Positions 25,142 to 33,481 of a DNA stretch of 64,000 nucleotides are shown here, piece after piece (within the stretch, counting starts at the first letter, position 1; every line of letters begins with the position of its first letter). The notes below the pieces were generated by a model. The model was not told the origin of the DNA and ran no database searches. It saw only the letters and a program-made list of their open reading frames with translations. The translations under genes and the position numbers were made by a program. This DNA is from Hymenobacter polaris (GTDB lineage: Bacteria > Bacteroidota > Bacteroidia > Cytophagales > Hymenobacteraceae). The DNA lies in assembly GCF_012927305.1 (NCBI RefSeq), contig NZ_JABBGH010000003.1, forward strand, positions 186,001 to 250,000, read 5' to 3'.

Positions 25142-28100
25142 TTAGAGGGTTACGTTGAGGCCCGCCGTGAACACGCGCGACTTGGGATAGTCGAAGAACT
25201 GAATGCCCTGCGCGAAGGCGTTGCCGTAGGTCGAGGTTTCGGGGTCGTAGCCCTTGTATTTGGTGGCCAGGAAGAAGTTTTGGGCCGACACGTACACCCG
25301 CAGGCGAGCCAGCTTAATGTGCTGCAGCAGCTCGTTCGAGAAGTTGTAGCCCAGCACCGCGTTGCGGCCCCGGATGAACGAGCCGTCCTCTACCTTATAA
25401 GAGTCGATGCGCGAATCGTAGTACACGTAGGAGGGGCGGGCCTGCGCAATCATCGTGTTCTGGTTGGTGGGCGTCCAGGCATCGTAGTAGGCGCGCGAGT
25501 AGCTGTTGGCCTGGTCGGTGCGGTCGAGGGCCGAGTGGTGGGTCAGGTTCATCACGTCGTTGCCGTAGGTGAACTGGATGTCCACCAGCAGGTCGAGGCC
25601 CTTGTAGCGGAAGGTGTTGCTGAAGGTGCCGAAGCCCGTGGGGATGCTCTTGCCGATAATCACTCGGTCGAGGTCGTTAATCTGGCCGTCGTTGTTCTGG
25701 TCGGTCCACTTCAAGTCGCCGGGCAGGCGGTTATACAGCTTGGCCCGGTCGGCCTCGGCGGTGCCCCAGGTGCCTTCGCGCACCAGCCCAAACAGCGAGC
25801 CCACCGGCTGGCCAATGCGCAGCACGTTGGTTTCGTTCAGGAAGTTGGGGCCGGGGTAGATGTCGTCGCCCGCCGGCCCTAGGGCTAGCACCCGGTTCTT
25901 AAGGAACGAGATGTTGAAATTGGTTGACCAGCTGAAGTCTTTCCCCTGCACGTTCACCGTGTTCAGGGCCAGCTCCAGGCCTTGGTTGCGCACGCTGCCC
26001 ACGTTGCTGAAGATGCTGCCGTAGCCGCTGGTGCGGGGCACCGGGCGGGCCAGCAGCAGGTCGGTGGTGGTGCGCGAGTACAAGTCGGCTTCGAAGCTCA
26101 CGCGGTTCTGCCACAAGCCCAGGTTGAAGCCCAGGTCGTACTGGCTGGCGCGCTCCCAGCGCAGGTCGGGGTTGCCCAGGGTGCTGATGGTGGTGCCCGT
26201 TACCCGCGTGCCATTGATAACGTAGGTGTTGGTGCCTAGGCGGGCCTGCGACTGGTAATTGGCGAAGCTGCTGTTGCCGGTTTGGCCGTAGCCAAAGCGC
26301 AGCTTCATGTCGCTAATCGTGCTGTTGCTTACCAAGAAAGGCTCTTGCGAGATGCGCCAGGCCACGGCGCCCGACGGGAACACCCCCACCTGGTGGTCGG
26401 CGCCGAAGCGCGAGGCGGCATCCGAGCGGATGGTACCCGTCAGTAGGTAGCGGTCCTTATAGCTGTAGTTGGCCCGGCCGAAAAGCGAGAAGAACTGGTT
26501 GGCGTCAAAGTTAGAGGTAGGCGCCTGCGGTGCCGAGCCCGCGCCCAGGTTATAATAGGAGTAGCTATTGTCGGCGAGGCCGCGCGTTTCCGTGTAGTCC
26601 TGTAGGGCCTGGAAGCGCTGGGCATCCACCCCGACCACCACGTTCAGCGAGTGGTCTTGCGCAAATACCTTGTTGTAGGTCAGGTAGTTCTGCCACTGCA
26701 GGCTCTTGCCGTCGTAGGCCGTGAAGCCGGCCAGGTTCTGGGTGCCGGCCCGCAGCTGAATGAGGTTGGTCGAGGATGTGGGGTTGAGCTGCGAGCTGAT
26801 GTTGGCGCCGAACACCGAGCGGAAGCTCAAGCTGGGCGAGAAGGTGATGTTGGCGTAGATGTTGCCCGCAAACACTTGGTTGCGCGTCAGGTTCACGTCC
26901 TCGCGGGCGATGGCCACGGGGTTGTCGCCGCTTTCCATGTCGGGGTAGTCCTGGCGCCGCGCATACGTGCCGTCGAGGTACTTGATGGGCATGATGGGAA
27001 TCATCTCAATCATCATGCGCGGGATGTTGTTGCCGCCCACGAAGTTGTTGCCAATCTTGTCCTCGATGTTGCTGTAGTTCAGCGTGGCGCCCACTTTCAG
27101 GTAGCTCTTCACCTGGTTGTCCACCGTGAGGCGGCCCGAGTAGCGCTTCTGGTAGGTTTCGCGGATGATGCCCTGGGCATTGGTGTAGTTCAAAAACAGG
27201 CCGAAGGTGGTCTGGTCGTTGCCGCCCGAAAACGACAGGTTGTGGCTCTGGGCTACGCCGGTTTGCGTCACCTCGTTCTGCCAGTCGGTGTCGTAGAGGG
27301 GGTTCAGGTTCGAGTCGAACAGGCGCCTAGGGTCGTTGGGGTTAGCCAGGGCCTGGCGCTTGATGCGCGGGTCCTTGCTGGCGTACTTGCCCGCGGCCCA
27401 GCCGGCAGGGTCAAACTTCTGCACGTTCTGGTAGTCCAGGTCTTCCAGGGCCAGAAACTCCCGCGCGTTGAGCACGTTGAGCTTGCGCGCCAGGGTGCTG
27501 ATACTGACGTAGTTGTCGTAAGACACCTGGCTACCCTTGCGCCCGCGCTTGGTGGTCACGATGATAACGCCGCTGCTGCCGCGCGCGCCGTAAATGGCCG
27601 TAGCCGAGGCATCTTTGAGCACCTCCAGGCTCTCAATGTCGTTGGGGTTGAGCGTGGTAATGCCCTGCTCCCAGAACACGCCATCCACTACGTACAGCGG
27701 CGTATTGCCGGCGTTGATGGATGAGTAGCCCCGCACCCGGATGGTGGGCGCGCTGCCCGGCTGCCCCGAGTTCAGCGACACGTCCACGCCCGGCACCTTG
27801 CCTTGCAGGCCCTGCGCCACGTTCACCACGGGGCGCTCCACCAGTTCGGCGCTCTTCACCGAGCCAATGGCCCCGGTTACGTCCGAGCGCTTCTGGGTGC
27901 CGTAGCCCACTACCACTACTTCGTTCAGGGCCTGGTCGTCGCTCACCAGCTGCACCGATAGGTCGGTGCGCCCCCCTAGGGCTATCTGCTGCGACACGTA
28001 GCCGACCGACGAAATCACCAGCGTGGCGTTGCCGTCGGGCACCGACAGCGAGAACTTACCATCGGCATCCGAGCTAACACCCACGCTGGCGTTGCCCTTC

Positions 28101-28309
28101 AGGATGATGGTGGCGCCGGGCAGCGGGTTGCCTTTCTCGTCGGTAACGCGGCCCTGCACCGTGACGGCGGCCGCCACCAGGCGCGAAGCGCGCGCGTAGG
28201 CACCAGCGGCAGTACCCCGGGCCGTGGCCTGCGTGAGCGGCAGCAGCGTGGCGGGCAGCAGCAGCAAGGGCATGCCCCGCAAACTTTTTCGAGATAAAGA
28301 ATTGAACAT
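25142..28309 (-). CDS. SusC/RagA-type TonB-linked outer-membrane transporter
   Basis: 1055 aa from ATG 28309; a longer frame to 28366 is rejected because the operator-like palindrome lies there. A signal peptide is followed by a carboxypeptidase-regulatory-like domain (about 50-130: VQGRVTDEKGNPLPGATI) and the TonB-dependent plug (NEVVVVGYGTQKRSDVTGAI, LQGKVPGVDV, ATAIYGARGSSGVIIVTTKRG). The remaining C-terminal beta-barrel ends in a typical aromatic/Leu tail (VFTAGLNVTL). It imports glycans together with the SusD protein. First gene of a 9.6-kb minus-strand run. Confidence 0.96.
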   Translation of the reverse strand: MFNSLSRKSLRGMPLLLLPATLLPLTQATARGTAAGAYARASRLVAAAVTVQGRVTDEKGNPLPGATIILKGNASVGVSSDADGKFSLSVPDGNATLVISSVGYVSQQIALGGRTDLSVQLVSDDQALNEVVVVGYGTQKRSDVTGAIGSVKSAELVERPVVNVAQGLQGKVPGVDVSLNSGQPGSAPTIRVRGYSSINAGNTPLYVVDGVFWEQGITTLNPNDIESLEVLKDASATAIYGARGSSGVIIVTTKRGRKGSQVSYDNYVSISTLARKLNVLNAREFLALEDLDYQNVQKFDPAGWAAGKYASKDPRIKRQALANPNDPRRLFDSNLNPLYDTDWQNEVTQTGVAQSHNLSFSGGNDQTTFGLFLNYTNAQGIIRETYQKRYSGRLTVDNQVKSYLKVGATLNYSNIEDKIGNNFVGGNNIPRMMIEMIPIMPIKYLDGTYARRQDYPDMESGDNPVAIAREDVNLTRNQVFAGNIYANITFSPSLSFRSVFGANISSQLNPTSSTNLIQLRAGTQNLAGFTAYDGKSLQWQNYLTYNKVFAQDHSLNVVVGVDAQRFQALQDYTETRGLADNSYSYYNLGAGSAPQAPTSNFDANQFFSLFGRANYSYKDRYLLTGTIRSDAASRFGADHQVGVFPSGAVAWRISQEPFLVSNSTISDMKLRFGYGQTGNSSFANYQSQARLGTNTYVINGTRVTGTTISTLGNPDLRWERASQYDLGFNLGLWQNRVSFEADLYSRTTTDLLLARPVPRTSGYGSIFSNVGSVRNQGLELALNTVNVQGKDFSWSTNFNISFLKNRVLALGPAGDDIYPGPNFLNETNVLRIGQPVGSLFGLVREGTWGTAEADRAKLYNRLPGDLKWTDQNNDGQINDLDRVIIGKSIPTGFGTFSNTFRYKGLDLLVDIQFTYGNDVMNLTHHSALDRTDQANSYSRAYYDAWTPTNQNTMIAQARPSYVYYDSRIDSYKVEDGSFIRGRNAVLGYNFSNELLQHIKLARLRVYVSAQNFFLATKYKGYDPETSTYGNAFAQGIQFFDYPKSRVFTAGLNVTL

Positions 28310-28378
28310 ACGAAAAGTGGGAATTGGGTGGGACTTAAAACAGGTAGACAAGCAGCTGTATGCCAAATAACTAGCTGA

Positions 28379-28396
28379 TGCTAAAACATTTTAGCA
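28379..28396. promoter_or_regulatory. Probable LacI-family operator 1 (susC side)
   Basis: TGCTAAAACATTTTAGCA: perfect 8-bp half-sites TGCTAAAA/TTTTAGCA around a CA centre. On the minus strand TTTG overlaps the outer half-site and TAGTTATTTG follows 21 bp on, so it may sit over the susC promoter; that promoter match is imperfect. Confidence 0.75.
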
Positions 28397-28712
28397 AAAA
28401 AACTTAACGAGCAACTTGGTAGGCTGGCAGGCTAAAAAAAAGGCATCGGTGACTAGCGAGCGGCGCTAGCGGCAGGGTAGCGCAGTGCGCAGCTAATGGC
28501 TGGGACTAGCGCGAAAAATTGATAAGTAAAGTATCAATTTTTGCTGGGAAAGTAGCAGAAAGCAAGCTTAGCAGAGTGCTGTTGACTGACTATTACCTTT
28601 TATGAAGAACAGGTTAAGCCTGTAAAATCAAGTAGTTAGCCGACCGGAATAGATGAGTCAGCAATGAATTTCTGGGGAAATATCTAAAAGTTTTTCAAAG
28701 CCACCAAATTTT

Positions 28713-28730
28713 TGCTTAAACATTTTAGCA
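28713..28730. promoter_or_regulatory. Probable LacI-family operator 2 (GH92 side)
   Basis: TGCTTAAACATTTTAGCA: same palindrome as operator 1 with one mismatch in the left half-site. TTTG overlaps its left edge and TATTTG follows immediately, an arrangement similar to operator 1. It lies 334 bp from operator 1, so looping between the two is possible. Confidence 0.72.
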
Positions 28731-28876
28731 TATTTGTCTATCCATTCGAACTGATTGGTGGCCTGGCTGCTAAGGCGCCAGGCTGCGCAGCGCACACGTT
28801 TGGGGGCACTGGCCTGCCGCGCGGGCCGGTAGCCGCCCCATTTCTCCCACCCTTTTCGGTTTTTACTATTCTCCGT

Positions 28877-31168
28877 ATGGCACTTCCCTCTTCTGGATTA
28901 TGGCGCCGGGTGCTTGCCCGGCCGCGGCGGCCTTGGGCGCTGGTGGCGGGCCTGCTGCTGGCTGGCGCCGCCCCCACCTCGGCCCAGCAGCGCCTCACCT
29001 CGTTTGTAGACCCTTTTATTGGTACCGGCGGGCACGGCCACGTGTTTATTGGGGCCAACGTGCCGTTTGGCGCGGTGCAGCTCGGGCCCCAGCAAATTTT
29101 TAAAGGCTGGGACTGGTGCTCGGGCTACCACTATTCGGATAGTTTGCTCACGGGCTTCTCGCACACCCACCTCAGCGGCACCGGCGCTTCCGACCTGGGC
29201 GACGTACTGATTATGCCCTATACCGGCGCCCTTAAAACCGATAAGGGCCAGCAGAAGGCGCCCCATCAGGGCTACCTCTCGCGCTACTCGCACCAGCGCG
29301 AGGTGGCCCGGCCCGGCTACTACGCCGTCACGCTCGACGACTACGGCATCCGGGCCGAGCTGACGAGCACCGCCCGGGTGGGCCTGCACCGCTACACCTT
29401 TCCGAAGGGCAGCCAGCCGGCGCGCATCATCATCGACCTCAAGGAGGGTATTAGCGACAAGGCCACCGATACGGAGCTGCGGCAGGTGGATGCCCAAACC
29501 TTTGTGGGCCACCGCTTCTCGCACGGCTGGGCCAACCACCAGCAGCTGTTCTTCGCCATTAAGGTGTCGGCGCCGGCGCCTGAGTTTGCCCTTTTCAACG
29601 AGGCGCAGGCCCTAGGGGGCAAAACCGGCCAGGGCCCCGCCGTGAAGGGCGTGCTCAGCTGGGCCCAGGCGCCCGCCGCGCCGCTGCTGCTCAAAGTCGG
29701 TATTTCGCCGGTGAGCACCGACAATGCCCTGGCCAACATCCAGGCCGAGCTGCCGGGCTGGGACTTCGCCGCCGTGCAGAAAGCGGCCGACGGCCAGTGG
29801 GAGCAGGAGCTGGGCAAAATTGCCATTGAGAGCCCCGACCCGGTGGTGCGCCGCATCTTCTACACGTCCCTCTACCACGCCTGGTTTGCGCCCGCCCTTT
29901 TCAACGATGCCAACCGCGACTACCGCGGCACCGACGGCAAAATCTACCCTAGGGCCGCGTTCAACAACTACAGCATCTACTCGCTCTGGGACACCTACCG
30001 CACCGAGCACTCGCTCTTCACGCTGGCCCAGCCCGAGCGCGTGCCCGACATGATGCAGGCCATGCTGGCCATCGGCCGGCAGCAGGGCAAGCTGCCCATC
30101 TGGCACCTGATGGGCAACGAAACCAACACCATGGTCGGCTACAGCGCCGCGCCGGTGCTGGCCGAAGCCTACCTCAAGGGCACGCCCGGCCTCGACGGCC
30201 GGCAGGTGCTGGCCGCCCTCGAAGTATCAAGCACCCGCGACGACGAGGGCACGCAGTACGTGAAGACCCTAGGGTTCATTCCGGCCGATAAAGAGAATGA
30301 GTCGGTAGCCAAGGCCATGGAATACGCCATCGACGACTGGAGCATTGCGCAGGTAGCCAAGAAGCTGGGCGACAAGGAAGCCTACGATACCTACAGCAAG
30401 CGCGCCAAGTACTACCAGAAGTACTTCGACCCCAAAACGCGCTTCATGCGCGGCGTCACCTCCGAGGGCAAGTACCAGCTGCCCTTCAACCCATTCCAGA
30501 GCATTCACCGCATGAACCCCTACACCGAGGGCAACGCCTGGCAGTATACCTGGCTGGTGCCCCACGATGTGCCGGGCCTCATCCAGCTCTTTGGCAGCGA
30601 GGCTGCTTTCGTCGAAAAGCTCGATAGCCTTTTTGTGGTGCAGGGCAGCCTAGGCGAAAGCGCCTCGCCCGACATTTCGGGTCTCATCGGCATGTATGCG
30701 CACGGCAATGAGCCCAGCCACGCCACCACCTACCTCTACGCCTACGCCGGCCAGCAGTGGAAAACCGCCGCCAAGGTGCGCCAGGTGCTGCGCGAGATGT
30801 ACCTCGACAAGCCCGACGGCATCAGCGGCAACGAGGACTGCGGCCAGATGAGCGCCTGGTACATCATGTCGGCCATGGGCTTCTACCCGGTTAGCCCCAG
30901 TAGCCTGGCCTACGTGCTGGGCAGCCCGGTGGTCAACAAAGCCACCATCCGCCTGCCCCAGGGCAAAACCTTCGTGATGGAAGCTCTCAACAACAGCCCG
31001 CAAAACCTGTATATTCAGTCGGCCACCCTCAACGGCAAGCCCTACGCCAACACCTACCTGCTGCACCGCGACGTAGTAGCCGGCGGCAAACTCCAGCTCA
31101 CGATGGGTTCACAACCAAATAAGACCTTTGGGGCGGCGGCGGCCAACCGACCAAAAGACGTGTATTAG
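28877..31168 (+). CDS. Secreted GH92 alpha-mannosidase (second of two)
   Basis: 763 aa from ATG 28877 with a signal peptide ending near PTSAQQ. The N-terminal signature TSFVDPFIGTGGHGHVFIG and GYHYSDSLLTGFSHTHLSGTG are typical of the main GH92 subgroup. NNYSIYSLWDTYRTEHSLF, GNEPSHATTYLYAYAG and GISGNEDCGQMSAWYIMSAMGFYPVSP carry the conserved His and acidic residues of the inverting, calcium-dependent mechanism. It is transcribed away from susC and is followed by the lacI-type gene. Together with the other GH92 and GH125 it points to high-mannose N-glycan or mannan breakdown. Confidence 0.95.
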   Translation: MALPSSGLWRRVLARPRRPWALVAGLLLAGAAPTSAQQRLTSFVDPFIGTGGHGHVFIGANVPFGAVQLGPQQIFKGWDWCSGYHYSDSLLTGFSHTHLSGTGASDLGDVLIMPYTGALKTDKGQQKAPHQGYLSRYSHQREVARPGYYAVTLDDYGIRAELTSTARVGLHRYTFPKGSQPARIIIDLKEGISDKATDTELRQVDAQTFVGHRFSHGWANHQQLFFAIKVSAPAPEFALFNEAQALGGKTGQGPAVKGVLSWAQAPAAPLLLKVGISPVSTDNALANIQAELPGWDFAAVQKAADGQWEQELGKIAIESPDPVVRRIFYTSLYHAWFAPALFNDANRDYRGTDGKIYPRAAFNNYSIYSLWDTYRTEHSLFTLAQPERVPDMMQAMLAIGRQQGKLPIWHLMGNETNTMVGYSAAPVLAEAYLKGTPGLDGRQVLAALEVSSTRDDEGTQYVKTLGFIPADKENESVAKAMEYAIDDWSIAQVAKKLGDKEAYDTYSKRAKYYQKYFDPKTRFMRGVTSEGKYQLPFNPFQSIHRMNPYTEGNAWQYTWLVPHDVPGLIQLFGSEAAFVEKLDSLFVVQGSLGESASPDISGLIGMYAHGNEPSHATTYLYAYAGQQWKTAAKVRQVLREMYLDKPDGISGNEDCGQMSAWYIMSAMGFYPVSPSSLAYVLGSPVVNKATIRLPQGKTFVMEALNNSPQNLYIQSATLNGKPYANTYLLHRDVVAGGKLQLTMGSQPNKTFGAAAANRPKDVY

Positions 31169-31191
31169 CGTAAGCGCTTAGCTCGCCTGCC

Positions 31192-31248
31192 GGGGCCCTT
31201 CGCCCTAGCTTCTTTTCTCGCTGGAAAGGGGCTAGGGCAAAGGGCCCC
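31192..31248. other. Strong hairpin between GH92 and the LacI gene
   Basis: 18-bp arms (31192-31209 and 31231-31248) with one mismatch; each arm contains GCCCTAG or CTAGGGC. There is no U run, so it looks like an mRNA processing or stabilising structure more than a terminator. Confidence 0.7.
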
Positions 31249-31281
31249 AGCGGGCGGCCCGTTCCTGTTTATCAGATTCAC

Positions 31282-32331
31282 TTGCCAAGCGGCTCCGAGT
31301 TGAAAAAGAAAATACTCATTCACGACATTGCCCAGCACCTCGACGTGTCGATTGCCACGGTATCGCTGGTGCTCAATGGCAAGGCCAAGGAGAAGCGCAT
31401 CAGCGACGAGCTGGCCCGGCGGGTGCTCACCTACGTGGACGAGGTGGGCTACAAGCCCAACCAGCTGGCCAAAAGCCTGCGCACCGGCAAAACGCACGTC
31501 ATCGGCCTCATGGTAGAAGACATTGCCAACCCCTTCTTCGCCACGGTGGCGGCCCTCATCGAGAAAAAAGCGCTGGCCCGCGGCTACCGCATCATTTACT
31601 GCAGCACCAACAACGACCCGGCTAAGGCGCGCGACCTGCTCACCATGTTTCAGGAGCGGCACGTGGACGGCTACATTCTGGCCCTGCCCAATGGCCTGGA
31701 TGCTGAAGTGGGCGCCCTGGTGCGGCGCGACAAGCCCCTGGTGCTCTTCGACCGCCTGCTGCCCGGCGTGAGCGCCAACGCCGTGGTGGTGGATGGGGCC
31801 ACCGGCATGTACCAGGCCACCCAGCACTTGCTGGCGCAGGGCTTCCGGCAGGTGGCGCTCGTGATTACCCAGCTGGGCCAAACCCAGATGGCGGCCCGCC
31901 GGCAAGGCTACGCCCAGGCTATGCGCGAGCAGCGCCGGCCCGAGCTGGTGTACGAAATCAGCTTTCCGCAGGAGCCCGAGCAGATGGTGCAGGACCTGCA
32001 GGCGTTCTTCGCGGCCCACCCCGCCTGCGACGCCGTGCTCTTCGCCACCAACTACCTGGGGGTGTACGGCCTGGAAGCCCTGCGTAACCTGGGCCGCCGC
32101 ATTCCCGACGAGCTGGCCGTTATCTCCTTCGACGACAACGACTTGTTTCGGCTCTATTCGCCGCCCATCACGGTAGTGGCCCAGCCCATGGAAGCCATGG
32201 CCGAAGACCTCATCAGCACCTTGCTCGCCGCCCTCGACGGGCCCGGCGACACCGGCCGCATCGTGCAGCTACAGCTGACGCCGCAACTGGTGGTGCGCGC
32301 CTCCTCGGTGCGGGTGCCGGTGGGGGCCTAG
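31282..32331 (+). CDS. LacI-family transcriptional regulator of the glycan locus
   Basis: 349 aa from TTG 31282; TTG 31300 (MKKKILIHDIAQH) is an equally good start, and there is no usable ATG. The N-terminal helix-turn-helix reads IHDIAQHLDVSIATVSLVLNGK and the hinge helix NQLAKSLRTGKTHVIGL. The remainder is a periplasmic-binding-protein-like sensor domain (VEDIANPFFATVAALIEKKA, GYILALPNG, FDDNDLFRLYSPPITVVAQP). Its position beside the GH92/susC control region and the two palindromes there suggest that it represses both transcripts until a mannose-type inducer binds. Its stop is the TAG of a CCTAGG site. Confidence 0.93.
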   Translation: MPSGSELKKKILIHDIAQHLDVSIATVSLVLNGKAKEKRISDELARRVLTYVDEVGYKPNQLAKSLRTGKTHVIGLMVEDIANPFFATVAALIEKKALARGYRIIYCSTNNDPAKARDLLTMFQERHVDGYILALPNGLDAEVGALVRRDKPLVLFDRLLPGVSANAVVVDGATGMYQATQHLLAQGFRQVALVITQLGQTQMAARRQGYAQAMREQRRPELVYEISFPQEPEQMVQDLQAFFAAHPACDAVLFATNYLGVYGLEALRNLGRRIPDELAVISFDDNDLFRLYSPPITVVAQPMEAMAEDLISTLLAALDGPGDTGRIVQLQLTPQLVVRASSVRVPVGA

Positions 32332-32405
32332 GGTAGGAGTTGTGGGTGAAAAGGGCCCTTGTTGCGTGCAGCGTGCTTTTTACCAGCCCTTCCCAGCTTT
32401 CGGCC

Positions 32406-33272
32406 CTAGAAGTTGGGCGAGAGCGAGTACTTGTGGTAGAAGTCGTCGATGATTTTCACGGCTTCGCTGGCGTCGTCCACCAGGTGCACCAGGTCCAGGT
32501 CCTCGGGCGAGATGTTGTGCTCCTCGTGGAGCATTACGTTCTTAATCCAGTCGAAGAGGCCGCCCCAGTAGGCCGTGCCCACCAGCACCAGCGGGAAGCG
32601 CCCGATTTTCTTGGTTTGGATGAGCGTCAGCGCCTCAAACAGCTCGTCGATGGTGCCGAAGCCGCCGGGCATGCCCACAAAGGCCTGCGCATACTTCACA
32701 AACATCACTTTGCGCACGAAAAAGTAGTCGAAGTCGATGCACTTGTCCGAGTCGATGTAAGGGTTGTGGGTTTGCTCGAAGGGCAGCTCGATGTTGAGGC
32801 CCACCGACTTGCCCCCCTCGGCGCGGGCGCCCTTGTTGCCGGCTTCCATAATGCCGGGGCCGCCGCCCGTAATCACGCCGTAGCCGTGACGCACCAGCTT
32901 GGAGGCGATTTCCTCGGCCAGCTGGTAGTAGGGGTTGTCGGGCTTGGTGCGGGCCGAGCCGAAGATGCTCACGCAGGGGCCAATCTTGGACAGCTTCTCG
33001 AAGCCCTCCACAAACTCGGCCATCACCTTGAAAATCTGCCAGCTATCGGCAATCTTTATCTCGTTCCAGTCCTTGTCCACAAAGGCCTGGCGGATGCGCT
33101 GCTCGTCGGGGTCGGGCGCAGCTTTGGGCTGCACGCCGGTTTTGTCGCGCAGGTCGGTGATGCTGCGCAGCTTGTTGTCGTTGACGTTGGGCTGCACAAT
33201 GGTCTTGCCCGAGCCCCCGTTCAGGGCCTCGTCAGCAAGCTTGGTTTTACTGGTTTTTTTTAGCTTAGACAT
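32406..33272 (-). CDS. LOG-family (TIGR00730) Rossmann-fold protein
   Basis: 288 aa with the family motifs GGGPGIMEAGNKGA and PGGFGTIDELFE, which bind nucleotide phosphate. Members of the family are cytokinin-activating-type phosphoribohydrolases; the E. coli relative PpnN cleaves nucleotide monophosphates. A 60-residue basic/polar N-terminal extension (SKLKKTSKTKLADEALNGG) precedes the domain. ATG at 33272 is chosen because the upstream frame is low-complexity. Confidence 0.9.
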   Translation of the reverse strand: MSKLKKTSKTKLADEALNGGSGKTIVQPNVNDNKLRSITDLRDKTGVQPKAAPDPDEQRIRQAFVDKDWNEIKIADSWQIFKVMAEFVEGFEKLSKIGPCVSIFGSARTKPDNPYYQLAEEIASKLVRHGYGVITGGGPGIMEAGNKGARAEGGKSVGLNIELPFEQTHNPYIDSDKCIDFDYFFVRKVMFVKYAQAFVGMPGGFGTIDELFEALTLIQTKKIGRFPLVLVGTAYWGGLFDWIKNVMLHEEHNISPEDLDLVHLVDDASEAVKIIDDFYHKYSLSPNF

Positions 33273-33353
33273 ACATACTACCAGGGTAGGAAAAAAACGC
33301 CCCAGCTCCTGGCAGTGGGGCAAGAAAAAAACAAGGCCGCGAAGATAGGGGGG

Positions 33354-33474
33354 TAATGTGGAAATGTAGAAAATACGAAAAATGTGAAAATGCAACGGCT
33401 ATGTTATCCTAAAAATCTTCGCTTTAGCCCACCGTCATTTTCACATTTTCCACATTCAATACATTTTCATATTA
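33354..33474. repeat. A/T-rich inverted repeat (ATGTGAAAATG type)
   Basis: Arms at about 33354-33392 and 33436-33474 pair imperfectly; the inner parts AATGTGAAAATG / CATTTTCACATT match exactly. It lies between the divergent? no: the LOG gene start and the MacB-like gene stop, which are on the same strand, and resembles no other repeat in the window. Confidence 0.65.
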
Positions 33475-33481
33475 TAAAGAA

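Larger units (their letters stand above)
28310..28876. promoter_or_regulatory. Divergent regulatory region between susC and the second GH92 gene
   Basis: 567 bp, far more A+T-rich than its surroundings. It contains two copies of the same 18-bp palindrome, at 28379-28396 (70 bp from the susC ATG) and 28713-28730 (146 bp from the GH92 ATG). Between them, 28397-28712, I see no gene. A frame of 55 codons that starts at a TTG at 28712 would place GH92 upstream of this, but it reads through the palindrome and the mature start is the ATG at 28877. Confidence 0.8.

Noticed and set aside
28712..28876. TTG start for the second GH92 upstream of its signal peptide
   Set aside because: It would place the operator palindrome inside the coding region, and the upstream residues look random; ATG 28877 gives a clean signal peptide.
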